Assembly: GCA_963666895.2 (NCBI GenBank)
Contig: CAXXNS010000001.1
Location: 372,001 to 436,000, forward strand
Direction of reading: 5' to 3'
Source: G963666895 sp963666895
GTDB taxonomy: Bacteria > Desulfobacterota > Desulfovibrionia > Desulfovibrionales > Desulfovibrionaceae
Length of the DNA: 64,000 nt
Position 1 is the first letter of the stretch. Each line of letters opens with the position of its first letter. The notes under the pieces are model-generated. The model was not told the origin of the DNA. It was given only the letters and a program-made list of their open reading frames with translations, and made no database searches. Positions 47,501-58,095 of this stretch are shown in pieces. The position numbers were made by a program, and so were the translations under genes.

Positions 47501-48793
47501 CTACTGGTAGTCCAGCTCGCCGCCCAGCCGGTAGAGCCCCACCACCTCGGGAAAATCCTTGCCCAGCAGGTCCATGGCCAGGGTGGTCAGGCCGGGCGCC
47601 CAGTTGTTGACCACCAGGGGCAGCTCGCCCCCCTGCCAGCGGCCGACCACGCCGATGTGGTCGAAGACCGTGCCGTTGGCGATGCCCGTGTCGAACAGGG
47701 CGATGTCCCCGGGCAGGACCGGCTCGTCCTGGGCCACGGGCCGGGCCCAGCGGTCCAGGAAGACCCGCAGCACCCGCACCCTGCGGTGGTCGATGTTGTA
47801 GTCCGGCTCGGAAGAGTACCAGGAATAGGCCTCGGGCCTGCGGATCATGTCCTCGTGCACCAGGGCCTGGAGGTCCAGCCCGGCCGCCCGGAGCGCCCGC
47901 ACCACCACGTCCGCGCATACGCCCTGGTCCGGGTCGATGTCGCCCAGGGGAAAGTCCAGGCGGATGTAGCCCGCGGCCTGGCGGCTGTAGAAGGAGGGGT
48001 CGGCCAGCTGGGACTCGGCCCCGGCCAGCACCATGCGGGCCATGTGCAGGGGGTCTGACGACGCTTCAGACACCTGTCTGGAACTGTACACCTCCACCCG
48101 TACGCTTTCCGGCACAAGGGCCTGCAATGCAATGACATCCTCATCTGACAACGCGATACAGCCCAGGGTCCAGTCCTGGCCGGACCCGTTGCCGTGGATG
48201 CGGATGGACCCGCCCAGGGGGGTGTTCTGGGGCGGCATACGCCCCTCGGCCTGGGCCCGGAGCACGGCCCGGTACTGGCCGTAGTCGATGATCCCGGCGG
48301 CCAGGCCCTTCCGGGCGTCGGCCAGATTGGGGTAGGACAGCCGCAGGGACCGGGCCCCGTACTTGGCCTGGCCCGGCTCCGCCAGGGTTTCGCACACGAA
48401 ATACCTGCCCTCGGGCGTGGCCCCGTCGCCCTGGCGCTCCTTGTCTCCCGTCGGGTTGAAGCCCAGGGCCACGGGCCAGGCGGCCTTCACCTGCCCCCTG
48501 CTTACCAGCTCCAGGGTCCGCTCGGCCTTGAGCACCCGGATCCAAACGTCGGCGACCCGGTCGGCCCGCACCCAGCCCTCAGCGCCGGACAGGACGCGCA
48601 CGTGGACCCAATTTCCGGCCCGGTCCAGCTCGGTCAGGGACTCGTTCTGGCCCAGGGACAGCAGCGCGGCCGAGCCCGCGTCGGGTTCCTGGCGCAGGGG
48701 TTGCGGGCGCAGGGTGTAGACCAGGTTTTCCAGGCCCGGCCCTTCCGGGATGGGAAAGACAAACAGGGCCAGGCAAAGGACAAGAGTATGCAT
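47501..48793 (-). CDS. SH3 - L,D-transpeptidase (YkuD) - DUF1287 fusion
   Basis: A 430-residue envelope protein. After a signal peptide, an SH3-like domain (about 25-85), a YkuD domain (about 85-235) with H200 in IRIHGNGSG and C212 in WTLGCIAL, then a DUF1287 domain (about 250-430) with GVCADVVVRALR, DHRRVRVLRVFL, GDIALFDTG and FDHIGVV. DUF1287 proteins belong to the NlpC/P60-like superfamily with a Cys-His pair. One chain could therefore both cross-link or trim and cut peptidoglycan. The ATG has GGAGGTGAACC. It abuts the gene at 46703 end to end. Confidence 0.85.
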   Translation of the reverse strand: MHTLVLCLALFVFPIPEGPGLENLVYTLRPQPLRQEPDAGSAALLSLGQNESLTELDRAGNWVHVRVLSGAEGWVRADRVADVWIRVLKAERTLELVSRGQVKAAWPVALGFNPTGDKERQGDGATPEGRYFVCETLAEPGQAKYGARSLRLSYPNLADARKGLAAGIIDYGQYRAVLRAQAEGRMPPQNTPLGGSIRIHGNGSGQDWTLGCIALSDEDVIALQALVPESVRVEVYSSRQVSEASSDPLHMARMVLAGAESQLADPSFYSRQAAGYIRLDFPLGDIDPDQGVCADVVVRALRAAGLDLQALVHEDMIRRPEAYSWYSSEPDYNIDHRRVRVLRVFLDRWARPVAQDEPVLPGDIALFDTGIANGTVFDHIGVVGRWQGGELPLVVNNWAPGLTTLAMDLLGKDFPEVVGLYRLGGELDYQ

Positions 48794-48834
48794 GGTTCAC
48801 CTCCAGGCTTGGGTCGGCCAGGAGAAAACCATAG

Positions 48835-48867
48835 CCCCCGGCCGTGCCCATGCACAGACCGGGGGCG
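48835..48867 (-). terminator. Hairpin after the CheV gene
   Basis: GCCCCCGG / CCGGGGGC with a 17-base loop, followed on the minus strand by TATGGTTTT. The T run is weak. Confidence 0.45.
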
Positions 48868-48892
48868 TAAAACATGTGTAAAACCGGTTGGA

Positions 48893-49867
48893 TCAGCGCT
48901 GGCGGGCAGCCTCGATGACCTTGACCACCCGGCCGGTCAACTCGTGGAACTCGGGCTTGGTCACCTGGTCGTCGGCCCTCACGGCCTCGCCCTTGTGCTG
49001 CATCCCCTTGGAGATAAGCGAGGAGAACAGGACCACGGGCAGCCTGGAGAGCTCCGGGTCCTCCTTGATGTTCCGGGTCAGGGTGTAGCCGTCCATGCGC
49101 GGCATCTCCACGTCCGAGACCACCACGTCGTAGTAGTCGGTCACGGGCCGCCCCTCCTCGCCGGCCTTGGCCTTGATCTTCTTCAGGGCTTCCCAGGCCT
49201 CGCCGCCGTCGATGCACACCTGGACCTCGAATCCGGCCTTGGAGAAGTTTTGGTTGAGCAGGGCCCGCACCGGGGTGGAGTCGTCCGCGATGAGCACCCG
49301 CAGGGGTCGGTCGGCCGGGGGCTCGATCTCGGGCGTGGTCTCGTCCTCGCCCATGGCCCGGCCGTATTCCGGGTTGAGCTCGGACAGGGCCCGCTCCAGG
49401 TCCAGGATCAGGGCGAAGCGGTCGTTCAGCTGGACCGTGCCGGTGATGCAGTTGGAGGGCATGTTGGCCACCATGTGGCTGGGCGGCTCGATGTCCTTCC
49501 AGTTGACGCGGTGGATCATGGTCACGCCGGTGACCAGGAAGCCGGTGACCACGTTGTTGAACTCGGTGACGATGATGGGCTCGTTGTCGCCCTTGGCCCG
49601 CTCCATTTTCAGCCAGCGGGCCAGGTCGATGACCGGCAGGATGATGTCGCGCAGGGGGATGGTGCCCAGGAAGCTGGGATGCGGGGCCGACGGCTGGGGT
49701 TCCAGGCCCTCCGGAGACTCCACAACCTCCAGGACCTTGGCCACGTTGACGCCGAAAAAATGGCGGGTGGTTTTCCCGTCACCGGACGGCAGCTTTTCAT
49801 CGACAAAGAATTCAATGAGTTCGAATTCGTTTGTCCCGGTCTCCAGCAGGATTTCGGTCTTGCTCAT
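48893..49867 (-). CDS. cheV: Chemotaxis protein CheV (CheW-receiver fusion)
   Basis: A 324-residue adaptor. The CheW-like domain covers about 10-165 (HFFGVNVAKVLEVVE, GTIPLRDIILPVIDLARWL). A receiver domain covers about 185-320 with the acidic DD in LIADDST, phospho-Asp in VVVSDVEMPRMDG and the Lys in VTKPEF. CheV couples chemoreceptors to CheA and is tuned by phosphorylation. No other chemotaxis gene is next to it. GGGGAGATGC is the ribosome site. Confidence 0.95.
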   Translation of the reverse strand: MSKTEILLETGTNEFELIEFFVDEKLPSGDGKTTRHFFGVNVAKVLEVVESPEGLEPQPSAPHPSFLGTIPLRDIILPVIDLARWLKMERAKGDNEPIIVTEFNNVVTGFLVTGVTMIHRVNWKDIEPPSHMVANMPSNCITGTVQLNDRFALILDLERALSELNPEYGRAMGEDETTPEIEPPADRPLRVLIADDSTPVRALLNQNFSKAGFEVQVCIDGGEAWEALKKIKAKAGEEGRPVTDYYDVVVSDVEMPRMDGYTLTRNIKEDPELSRLPVVLFSSLISKGMQHKGEAVRADDQVTKPEFHELTGRVVKVIEAARQR

Positions 49868-49969
49868 GCATCTCCCCTTGCGGTCAAGATTCCGGTATCA
49901 ATACGCAAGGATACCCCAGCTTGACCATAAAGGGAAGAGCCCGGTGAATACGGGCACATACCTTTTCTA

Positions 49970-50008
49970 AAAAAAATCCGCAGGGACCGATTTCGGTCCC
50001 TGCGGATA
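49970..50008 (-). terminator. Intrinsic terminator after neuB
   Basis: On the minus strand ATCCGCAGGGACCG / CGGTCCCTGCGGAT with an AAAT loop and TTTTTTT. Confidence 0.95.
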
Positions 50009-50037
50009 CGATTTCACAATGTGCGCCGGATCGGCGT

Positions 50038-51135
50038 CTAGGACGACACGGCCGTGGAGCACTCGCGGACCGAGGCCAGGCTGACCAGGTCCCACTGCAT
50101 GGGCTCCTCGTGCTTGACCGCGCGCACCAGCGTGGAGCCCAGGACCTCGTCCCAGTGAACCGGGGACACGCCCACCCACGGGCTGCGGGTGGTCAGGTCG
50201 GACTCGGCGAGGACGTGCCCGGCCGGCAGGTCGCGGGAGAACACGATGCACTTGCGCAGCTTCTTGGCCGCGGACTGCTCTTCGGGGCAGACCTTCTTGC
50301 CCTTGGCGGACATGGCCTGCTCCACCTCGCGGATCATGGCCACCATGGTGGCCGTCTCCGCCGGGGTCAGGGAGGCGCGATGGTCCGTGCCCTTCATGTC
50401 CTTGTCCAGGGTGAAGTGGCGCTCCACCACGCAGGCGCCCAGGGCCACGGAAGCCACGCTGGGCGCGATGCCCCGCTCATGGCCGGAATAGCCCGTGGGC
50501 AGGGAGTAGCGGTCGCGCAGGCTCTCGATGACCGGCAGGGCGATGCGCTCCTCCGGGCAGGGATAGGTGGAGTTGCAGTGCAGCAGGGCCAGGTGCGGGT
50601 TGTGGCTGGTGAACTCCATCACGGCCACGTCGATGTCCTCGAAGCTGGACATGCCCGTGGACAGGATGGTGGGCAGGCCGGAACGGGCCACGGCCCGGAC
50701 CAGGGGCACGTTGACCAGGTCGGCCGAGCAGATCTTCATCAGCTCCACGTCCAGGTCCAGGATTTGGTTCAGGCTGGGCATGTCCCAGGCCGAGGCGAAA
50801 AAGACCATGCCCAGGGACTCGGACAACTCCTTGAGCTCGGCCATCTGCTCGATGGAAAGCTCCAGGGCCAGCCGATGCTCCCCGTAGGTGGGGCCGAAGC
50901 TGTTCTCGCCGGTATAGGGAGCCGCCCGCCCGGCGCGGGTCAGCAGGGCCTCCATGTCCCGTTTCTGGAACTTGACCCCGTCAACGCCCGCCTCCGCGGC
51001 GGCATGGACCATCTCCCTGGCCAGGGACAGTTCGCCTTGATGATTGTTGCCGATTTCCGCAACCACGAAACACGGGGCGTTCGGGCCGATGCGACGGCCG
51101 GAAGCCAAGGAAAGAGGACGGATTGCCTTCTTCAT
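50038..51135 (-). CDS. neuB: N-acetylneuraminate synthase family protein (sialic/legionaminic acid type)
   Basis: A 365-residue enzyme that condenses phosphoenolpyruvate with an N-acetylated hexose to a nine-carbon sugar acid. NeuB motifs are CFVVAEIGNNHQG, GVDGVKFQKRD, SADLVNVPLV, LLHCNSTYPCP and GYSGHERGI, with VERHFTLDKDMKGTDHRASL. The C-terminal antifreeze/SAF domain starts about residue 300. Whether the product is neuraminate, legionaminate or pseudaminate is undecided. The ATG shares one base with the stop of the regulator before it, and no other sugar-acid genes are nearby. Confidence 0.92.
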   Translation of the reverse strand: MKKAIRPLSLASGRRIGPNAPCFVVAEIGNNHQGELSLAREMVHAAAEAGVDGVKFQKRDMEALLTRAGRAAPYTGENSFGPTYGEHRLALELSIEQMAELKELSESLGMVFFASAWDMPSLNQILDLDVELMKICSADLVNVPLVRAVARSGLPTILSTGMSSFEDIDVAVMEFTSHNPHLALLHCNSTYPCPEERIALPVIESLRDRYSLPTGYSGHERGIAPSVASVALGACVVERHFTLDKDMKGTDHRASLTPAETATMVAMIREVEQAMSAKGKKVCPEEQSAAKKLRKCIVFSRDLPAGHVLAESDLTTRSPWVGVSPVHWDEVLGSTLVRAVKHEEPMQWDLVSLASVRECSTAVSS

Positions 51136-51749
51136 CACAGTCTCACGATTTCGAATCCCTTTTCCACGGAAAGGGGCTTGAGTTGCTCGGATATTTCGGT
51201 TTGATGGCCAAAGGAGGTGATAATCACCGCATCGCACTCCACCTGCTCCAGCATGCTGGGGGCGCAGATGACGTGCCCGTGAAAAATACTCCCATGCTTC
51301 CTGGGATCGTTGTCCAACAGGACGATGACGGACAGGTCCACGTCGCGCAGGGCGGACAGGACCACCTCGCAGGTCTCGGACGCGCCGAACAGGGCCACCC
51401 TGCGTCTGCCCTTGTCCATCAGCGGCCGAATTTTCTGGATGATGAAATTTTTGACGCTGGTGTAGAGCTGGATGGTCTCGCAGGAATAGTCGGAAAACAG
51501 ACGGCGGCGTTTTTCCTCGCCCTGGCCCGTGAGCACGTACCGGTAGCTCTTGCCGTTGACAGGGAAGAACTCCACCAGCTTGTCTTCCTGCAACCACTTG
51601 AGATACTGGTTGATCATGGCTCCGGACAGGTTCAGGCGCCGCCCCAGCTCATATTGGGACATGCCTGAATTGTCCGCCAGGGAATCGAGGATGGCCAACA
51701 CCCTGGTCTGTTTGCTCGGCTTCAGATACTTACCGTCAGAAATCAGCAT
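51135..51749 (-). CDS. Winged-helix regulator with nucleotide- or CoA-binding-like C-terminal domain
   Basis: About 204 residues from the ATG at 51749. An N-terminal winged helix (KQTRVLAILDSL... MSQYELGRRLNLSGAMINQYLKWLQ) is followed by a Rossmann-like domain (RRRVALFGASETCEVVLSAL, VLLDNDPRKHGS, DAVIITSFGH). It probably senses a nucleotide or nucleotide-sugar and controls neuB, with which it is coupled (TGATG overlap). A start at 51797 is also open, but a promoter (TTGCCG-N17-TACACC, 51763-51791) lies between the two, which favours 51749. Confidence 0.8.
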   Translation of the reverse strand: MLISDGKYLKPSKQTRVLAILDSLADNSGMSQYELGRRLNLSGAMINQYLKWLQEDKLVEFFPVNGKSYRYVLTGQGEEKRRRLFSDYSCETIQLYTSVKNFIIQKIRPLMDKGRRRVALFGASETCEVVLSALRDVDLSVIVLLDNDPRKHGSIFHGHVICAPSMLEQVECDAVIITSFGHQTEISEQLKPLSVEKGFEIVRL

Positions 51750-51762
51750 GGTTCGTTCATCC

Positions 51763-51791
51763 GGTGTATGGTTGACGGACCGACGCGGCAA
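51763..51791 (-). promoter_or_regulatory. Promoter candidate of the regulator-neuB unit
   Basis: On the minus strand TTGCCG (51791-51786), 17 bases, TACACC (51768-51763), with the ATG 13 bases downstream. Confidence 0.35.
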
Positions 51792-51884
51792 AGGCATGGC
51801 CCAACGCCCGCTCAGCCGCCGTATTTGAAAACATGTTGTAATTGTTTACGAATCCAACTCCCTGCGTTCTGATCTGGCCTCTGC

Positions 51885-51937
51885 TTTTCGTCCGGTTCAC
51901 GTATCGATCATTGACACAGTGAATAATCGGACGAAAA
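51885..51937. promoter_or_regulatory. 53-bp palindrome between the regulator-neuB unit and the ligase gene
   Basis: TTTTCGTCCG (51885-51894) is answered by CGGACGAAAA (51928-51937), and inside these TTCAC is answered by GTGAA. The centre contains TTGACA. It is the clearest structure in the 331-base gap between the two divergent genes (51750-52080) and could be an operator for either. Confidence 0.55.
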
Positions 51938-52080
51938 CGCTCCCAGCTTTAGGGCTTTATTCAAGTATCGTACCAGTGAGTTTTTTTCCCACTTCCTCGG
52001 GATTGTTGACCCAAAACCCTTCCTCTTATACCGTGGGTGACCGCCCGCAATGACGTAATCGTGACACAGAGGCCGACAGC

Positions 52081-53871
<1,791 letters not shown>

Positions 53872-53893
53872 CCAGGCCGTCCAAATTCACCGT

Positions 53894-53932
53894 CAAAAAA
53901 GCCCCGGTCCGGCATGGATCGGGACTTTTTTT
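53894..53932. terminator. Bidirectional terminator between ligase and cyclophilin genes
   Basis: A stem made of GCCCCGGTCC and GGATCGGGAC arms (with G-U and mismatch positions) is flanked by AAAAAA on one side and TTTTTTT on the other, so it serves both convergent genes. Confidence 0.8.
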
Positions 53933-53950
53933 GGGCGTAAGCGCGGCCTG

Positions 53951-54550
53951 CTAGGGTAAAACCGTTACCCGCTGAATGATCACCGGATCCACGGGCACGT
54001 GGGTCATGTACTGGCTCACGGCCCTGACCTTGGACGCGGCGATGGCGTCGATGGTCTGCTTGCCGGTGTAGACCCGGCCGAACACGCAGTATCCCCAACC
54101 ATCGTGGGTCTTGGCCACGTGGTCCAGGGGGCGGTTCCACTTGGTGTTGACGTAGAACTGGCTGGTGGCCGAATGGGGGTCCGAGGTGCGGGCCATGGCC
54201 ACGGTGTAGGCCTCGTTCTTGAGCCCGTTGTCCGCCTCGTTGACGATGGACGCGCCCGGCCGCTTGGGGGTCAGGTTCTCGTCAAGCCCGCCGCCCTGGA
54301 TCACGAACCCGGCCACCACCCGGTGAAAGATGGTCCCCTCGTAATAGCCCGACTTGGCGTATTCCAGAAAATTGGCCACGGTCACCGGGGCCTTGTCCGG
54401 GTAAAGCTCCAGGATGAAGCTGCCCTTGTTGGTCACCACCTGGACGCGGACCGTGTCCGCCGGAGCCTGAGCCTCGGCCGACCGGGCCAGGGTTGAAACG
54501 CAGATGAAGGCCAGGAAGGCCCCGACCAGAAGAAGACGAAACAGGCGCAT
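53951..54550 (-). CDS. Periplasmic cyclophilin-type peptidylprolyl isomerase
   Basis: A 199-residue PpiA-type enzyme with a signal peptide to about residue 27 (EAQA). Cyclophilin motifs are GYYEGTIFHRVVAGFVIQGG (with the catalytic Arg), TVAMARTSDPHSATSQFYVN and YCVFGRVYTG. It speeds prolyl isomerisation of exported proteins. The usual Trp of cyclosporin-sensitive forms is absent, as in other bacterial members. Confidence 0.95.
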   Translation of the reverse strand: MRLFRLLLVGAFLAFICVSTLARSAEAQAPADTVRVQVVTNKGSFILELYPDKAPVTVANFLEYAKSGYYEGTIFHRVVAGFVIQGGGLDENLTPKRPGASIVNEADNGLKNEAYTVAMARTSDPHSATSQFYVNTKWNRPLDHVAKTHDGWGYCVFGRVYTGKQTIDAIAASKVRAVSQYMTHVPVDPVIIQRVTVLP

Positions 54551-54605
54551 GATTTTCTCCTTTGTTGCCGCCCCCTACCACGGACCCGTCCGGCGGCGCA
54601 ACCGG

Positions 54606-54634
54606 TTGCCAGAGCCGTGCCCGGCCGCTACAGT
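54606..54634 (+). promoter_or_regulatory. Sigma70-type promoter, leaderless start of the TPR glycosyltransferase
   Basis: TTGCCA (54606-54611), 17 bases, TACAGT (54629-54634), ATG nine bases further on, no ribosome site. Confidence 0.45.
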
Positions 54635-54643
54635 GGCGGCACC

Positions 54644-56647
54644 ATGGACCCGCAAACCCTGTTCCTGGCTGCCGCCCGCTTCCTGAACAACGGCCAGGCC
54701 GACCAGGCCGCGGAACTGCTGCGGCAGCTCCTGGCCGCCCGGCCCGACCTGGCCGACGCCGCGCTGCTGCTGGCCCTGGCCCTGCGCCAGGCCGGAAATC
54801 CGGCCGAGGCCGAGACCGTTCTGGCCCGGGCCCTGGACCACCACCCCGGCAACGCGGAGCTGCACAATCTGCTGGGCGTGGTCAGGCTGGAGCTGGGCCG
54901 CCCCGGAGAGGCCCTGGACCATCACCGGGAAGCCCTGCGCCTGTGCCCGGACCTCATCGACGGGCTGGCAGGCATGGGCAATTCCCTGGCCGCGCTGGAC
55001 CGTCACCAGGAGGCCGCGGACTGGTATCAACGGGCCCTGCAGGCCGAGCCCGACAACGCCGTCATCCTGAGCAACCTGGGCGCGGCCCTGAAGAACGCCG
55101 GACAGCCCGAACGGGCCGTGGACGTGTACCGCCGCTCCCTGGTCCTGGCCCCGGGCGACCCCGATACCCTGGTCAACCTGGGCAACGCTTTCCAGGACCT
55201 GGGCGACATGGACTCGGCCCGCCTGGCATTCGAGCAGGCCGTGGAGGCGGACCCGGAATGCGTGGAGGCCCGCTGGGGACTGGCCATGGCCCACATCCCC
55301 ATGACCTTTGACAGCCAGGATGAGATCGAACCGGCCCGGCAGGCTTACAGCCAGGCCCTGGACCTGCTGGACCGCTGGATCGGCTTCGACCCGGACCGGC
55401 TGACCGCCACCGCGGACCGGGCGGCCGGGTGCAACCAGCCCTTCTACCTGGCCTACCACGGGGCGAACGACCGGGACCTGCAATCCCGCTACGGCGCGCT
55501 GCTGCACCGGGTCATGGTGGCCCGGCATCCGGAGTGCGCCGGGCCGTTGCCCTCGCGGTCCAAATCCGGGCGCTTCCGCCTGGGCCTGGCCTCGGGCTAT
55601 TTCTGCGAGCACTCGGTGTGGAAGATCCCCCTGCGTGGCTGGCTGGCCGGGCTGGACCGGGAGCGGTTCGAGGTGCACTGCTTCCACACTTCGCCGACCA
55701 CGGACCAGTGCACCGAAGAGGCCCGGACCCTGGCCGACCACTTCACGCACCAGCCCCACGACTTCCCGGCCCTTGTCCAGGCCGTGCGCCAGGCCGAGCT
55801 GGACGGGCTGCTCTTCCCGGAGATCGGCATGGACCCGGTCTGCGCCAAGCTGGCCGCCCTGCGCCTGGCCCCGGTGCAGGCCGTGGGCCTGGGCCACCCC
55901 ATGACCACCGGGCTGCCGACCATGGACGCCTTCCTGTCCAGCGCGCTCATGGAGCCCGAGGACGGGGAAGACTGGTACACCGAGCAGCTGGTCCGGCTGC
56001 CCAACCTGGGTATATTATATGAACCCGTGCGCCGCGAACCCGCACCTTTGGACCGGGAGGACTTCGGGCTGCGCCCCGACGACCTGGCCTGTTTCTGCCC
56101 CCAGTCCCTGTTCAAGTACCAGCCCCGGCACGACCGAATCCTTCCGGCCATCGCCGCCCGGGTGGACCGGGCCCGGTTCGTGTTCCTGGACCACCGCCGG
56201 GCCCTGGAGCTGACCCACCGCTTCCAGGACCGGCTCGGCCGGGCTTTTGCGGCCCAGGGGCTGGACCCGGACAGGCACCTGCTTTTTCTGCCCAGCCAGC
56301 CGCCGGACCGCTACCTGGCCCTGGCCCAGTGCTGCGACCTGTTCCTGGATTCCCTGGGCTGGGCCGGGTTCAACACGGCCATGGAGGCGGCCGGGGCCGG
56401 GCTGCCCCTGATCACCTGCCCCCAGGGACCCATGCGCGGGCGGCACGGCGGGGCCGTGGCCCAGCGGCTGGGCCTGGACGCGGCCATGGCCCATGACGAA
56501 GAGGAATACGTGGAGCTGGCCGTGCGGGCCGGGCTGGACAACAGCTTCCGGGCCGGACTCAGGGACACGGTGCTGGCCAACCGCGACCGGTTGTACAACG
56601 ACCAGGCACCCATCCGGGCCCTGGAGCAATTCCTGCTGGAAGCCTAG
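54644..56647 (+). CDS. TPR-repeat O-linked GlcNAc transferase-like (SPINDLY type) glycosyltransferase
   Basis: A 667-residue protein. About six TPR repeats cover residues 5-225 (GNAELHNLLGVVRLELGRPGEALDH and similar). The C-terminal half is a GT41-like glycosyltransferase with GYFCEHSVWKIPLRGWL, PVQAVGLGHPMTTGLPTMDAFLSS, a donor-site segment SLFKYQPRHDRI and the DSLGWAGFNTAMEAAGAGLPLITCP motif. Such bacterial enzymes glycosylate proteins such as flagellins or adhesins. The substrate here is unknown, and no flagellar gene is adjacent. The longer frame from 54617 starts inside the promoter. Confidence 0.88.
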   Translation: MDPQTLFLAAARFLNNGQADQAAELLRQLLAARPDLADAALLLALALRQAGNPAEAETVLARALDHHPGNAELHNLLGVVRLELGRPGEALDHHREALRLCPDLIDGLAGMGNSLAALDRHQEAADWYQRALQAEPDNAVILSNLGAALKNAGQPERAVDVYRRSLVLAPGDPDTLVNLGNAFQDLGDMDSARLAFEQAVEADPECVEARWGLAMAHIPMTFDSQDEIEPARQAYSQALDLLDRWIGFDPDRLTATADRAAGCNQPFYLAYHGANDRDLQSRYGALLHRVMVARHPECAGPLPSRSKSGRFRLGLASGYFCEHSVWKIPLRGWLAGLDRERFEVHCFHTSPTTDQCTEEARTLADHFTHQPHDFPALVQAVRQAELDGLLFPEIGMDPVCAKLAALRLAPVQAVGLGHPMTTGLPTMDAFLSSALMEPEDGEDWYTEQLVRLPNLGILYEPVRREPAPLDREDFGLRPDDLACFCPQSLFKYQPRHDRILPAIAARVDRARFVFLDHRRALELTHRFQDRLGRAFAAQGLDPDRHLLFLPSQPPDRYLALAQCCDLFLDSLGWAGFNTAMEAAGAGLPLITCPQGPMRGRHGGAVAQRLGLDAAMAHDEEEYVELAVRAGLDNSFRAGLRDTVLANRDRLYNDQAPIRALEQFLLEA

Positions 56648-58092
56648 GACTCGTCCCGGTACTTGGCCGCCGCGGTGACGAACCGCAGGGCCCAGCCGGG
56701 CTCGGCCAGGGCGAAGATATGGTTGTAGGCCGCGAAGGTGTTGCCCTGGAGCACGCCGTCCAGGCCGTGCAGCATGCCCTGCCCGCGCTCCATGACCAGG
56801 GCCATGCGCGGCCCCTCGCATGACTCGTCGGGCGAGGCCTGGCCGAGGGGAGCCAGGCAGCGGGAGTAATGGAACTCGTGCCCGCGTATCAGGGAGCCCA
56901 CCTCGAAGAACGGATTCTCCTCCACCACCCGGGCCTCGGTGTAGCCCAGCCCCTGCGGCCTGGGGCAGAAGCCCGTGGACAGCGGCAGCACCCCGGCCAT
57001 GGGGTAGTCGCGCCCCTCGTACTCCAGGGACCGGCACAGGAACATGAACCCGCCGCACTCGGCGTAGATGGGCAGGCCGCGCCCGGCCAGGGCGGCCACG
57101 TGGTCGCGCAGGGCCTGGTTGTCCGACAGGGCCTGGGCATGGGTCTCGGGAAAGCCGCCGCCCAGGTACAGGCCGTGGATCTCGGGCCAGGGCTCGTCCG
57201 ACAACAGGGACAGCTCCTTCAGCTCGGCCCCGGCCCGCTCCAGGGCCTCCAGGTTCTCGGGGTAGTAGAACCACAGGGCCGCGTCGCGCACGTAGCCGAT
57301 GGTCACGGGCTTGTCCGCGCAGGCCGGACACGGACCGGGCCACAGGTCGGCCACGTCGGACTCCAGGTCCGGCGCTTTGTCGGCCAGGTCCATCATCCCG
57401 TCCAGGTCCAGCCACTCCTCGGCCAGGTCGGCCAGACGGTCCAGCACCTCGGCCGCGTCATCCCCGCCGTCCCCGTGCTCCCGGTCGGACATGAGCCCCA
57501 TGTGCCGCTCCGGAATCACGCCCGACGTGAGCTTGGGCAGCGCGCCCATGACCTTGAGGTCGGTGTAGCGTTCGATGGACCGGGTCAGGATGGAGCGGTG
57601 GCGCTCACCGGCCGTGCGGTTGAGGATGACGCCCGCAAGCGGGGTGTCGGGCTCGAAGGTGGCCAGGCCGTGGAGCACGGCCGCGGCGGTCCGGGTCATC
57701 TTGGTGGCGTCGATGATGACCACCACCGGGGCCTTTATCTGCCGGGCCAGGGCCGCGCTGGAGCACGACCCGTCCACGTCCTTGCCGTCGAACAGACCCC
57801 GGTTGCCCTCGATGACGCCCAGGTCGAAGCCCTGGATCTTGTCCAGGAACAGGGCCTTGAGCCGGTCCTCGGCCAGGAGGAAGGGATCCAGGTTGGTGGC
57901 CGGGTTCCCGGCCGCCAGCCCGAGCCAGGCGGCGTCGATGTAGTCAGGCCCCTTCTTGAAGGGCTTGACGCGCAGGCCTCGCCGTACCTGGGCGCGGATC
58001 ACGGCCAGGGTGGCGATGGTCTTTCCCGACCCGCCGGACAGGCCGGCCAGGAGAAGACGCTTGGAATGGTTGGGGTGGGTCACGGCGGTCAC
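56644..58092 (-). CDS. cbiA: Cobyrinate a,c-diamide synthase
   Basis: About 482 residues. An N-terminal ATP-binding domain (LLLAGLSGGSGKTIATLAVI, DYIDAAWLGLAAG, VIEGNRGLFDG) is followed by a glutamine amidotransferase domain with the catalytic Cys in PIYAECGGFMFLCRSL and the His in GHEFHYSR. It amidates the a and c side chains in cobalamin or siroheme-related synthesis. In Desulfovibrio, cbiA often follows dsrD. GTG codons at 58092 and 58083 are possible starts; the frame upstream of them runs into the dsrD terminator. Its last four bases overlap those of the convergent glycosyltransferase gene. Confidence 0.92.
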   Translation of the reverse strand: MTAVTHPNHSKRLLLAGLSGGSGKTIATLAVIRAQVRRGLRVKPFKKGPDYIDAAWLGLAAGNPATNLDPFLLAEDRLKALFLDKIQGFDLGVIEGNRGLFDGKDVDGSCSSAALARQIKAPVVVIIDATKMTRTAAAVLHGLATFEPDTPLAGVILNRTAGERHRSILTRSIERYTDLKVMGALPKLTSGVIPERHMGLMSDREHGDGGDDAAEVLDRLADLAEEWLDLDGMMDLADKAPDLESDVADLWPGPCPACADKPVTIGYVRDAALWFYYPENLEALERAGAELKELSLLSDEPWPEIHGLYLGGGFPETHAQALSDNQALRDHVAALAGRGLPIYAECGGFMFLCRSLEYEGRDYPMAGVLPLSTGFCPRPQGLGYTEARVVEENPFFEVGSLIRGHEFHYSRCLAPLGQASPDESCEGPRMALVMERGQGMLHGLDGVLQGNTFAAYNHIFALAEPGWALRFVTAAAKYRDES

Positions 58093-58095
58093 ACG

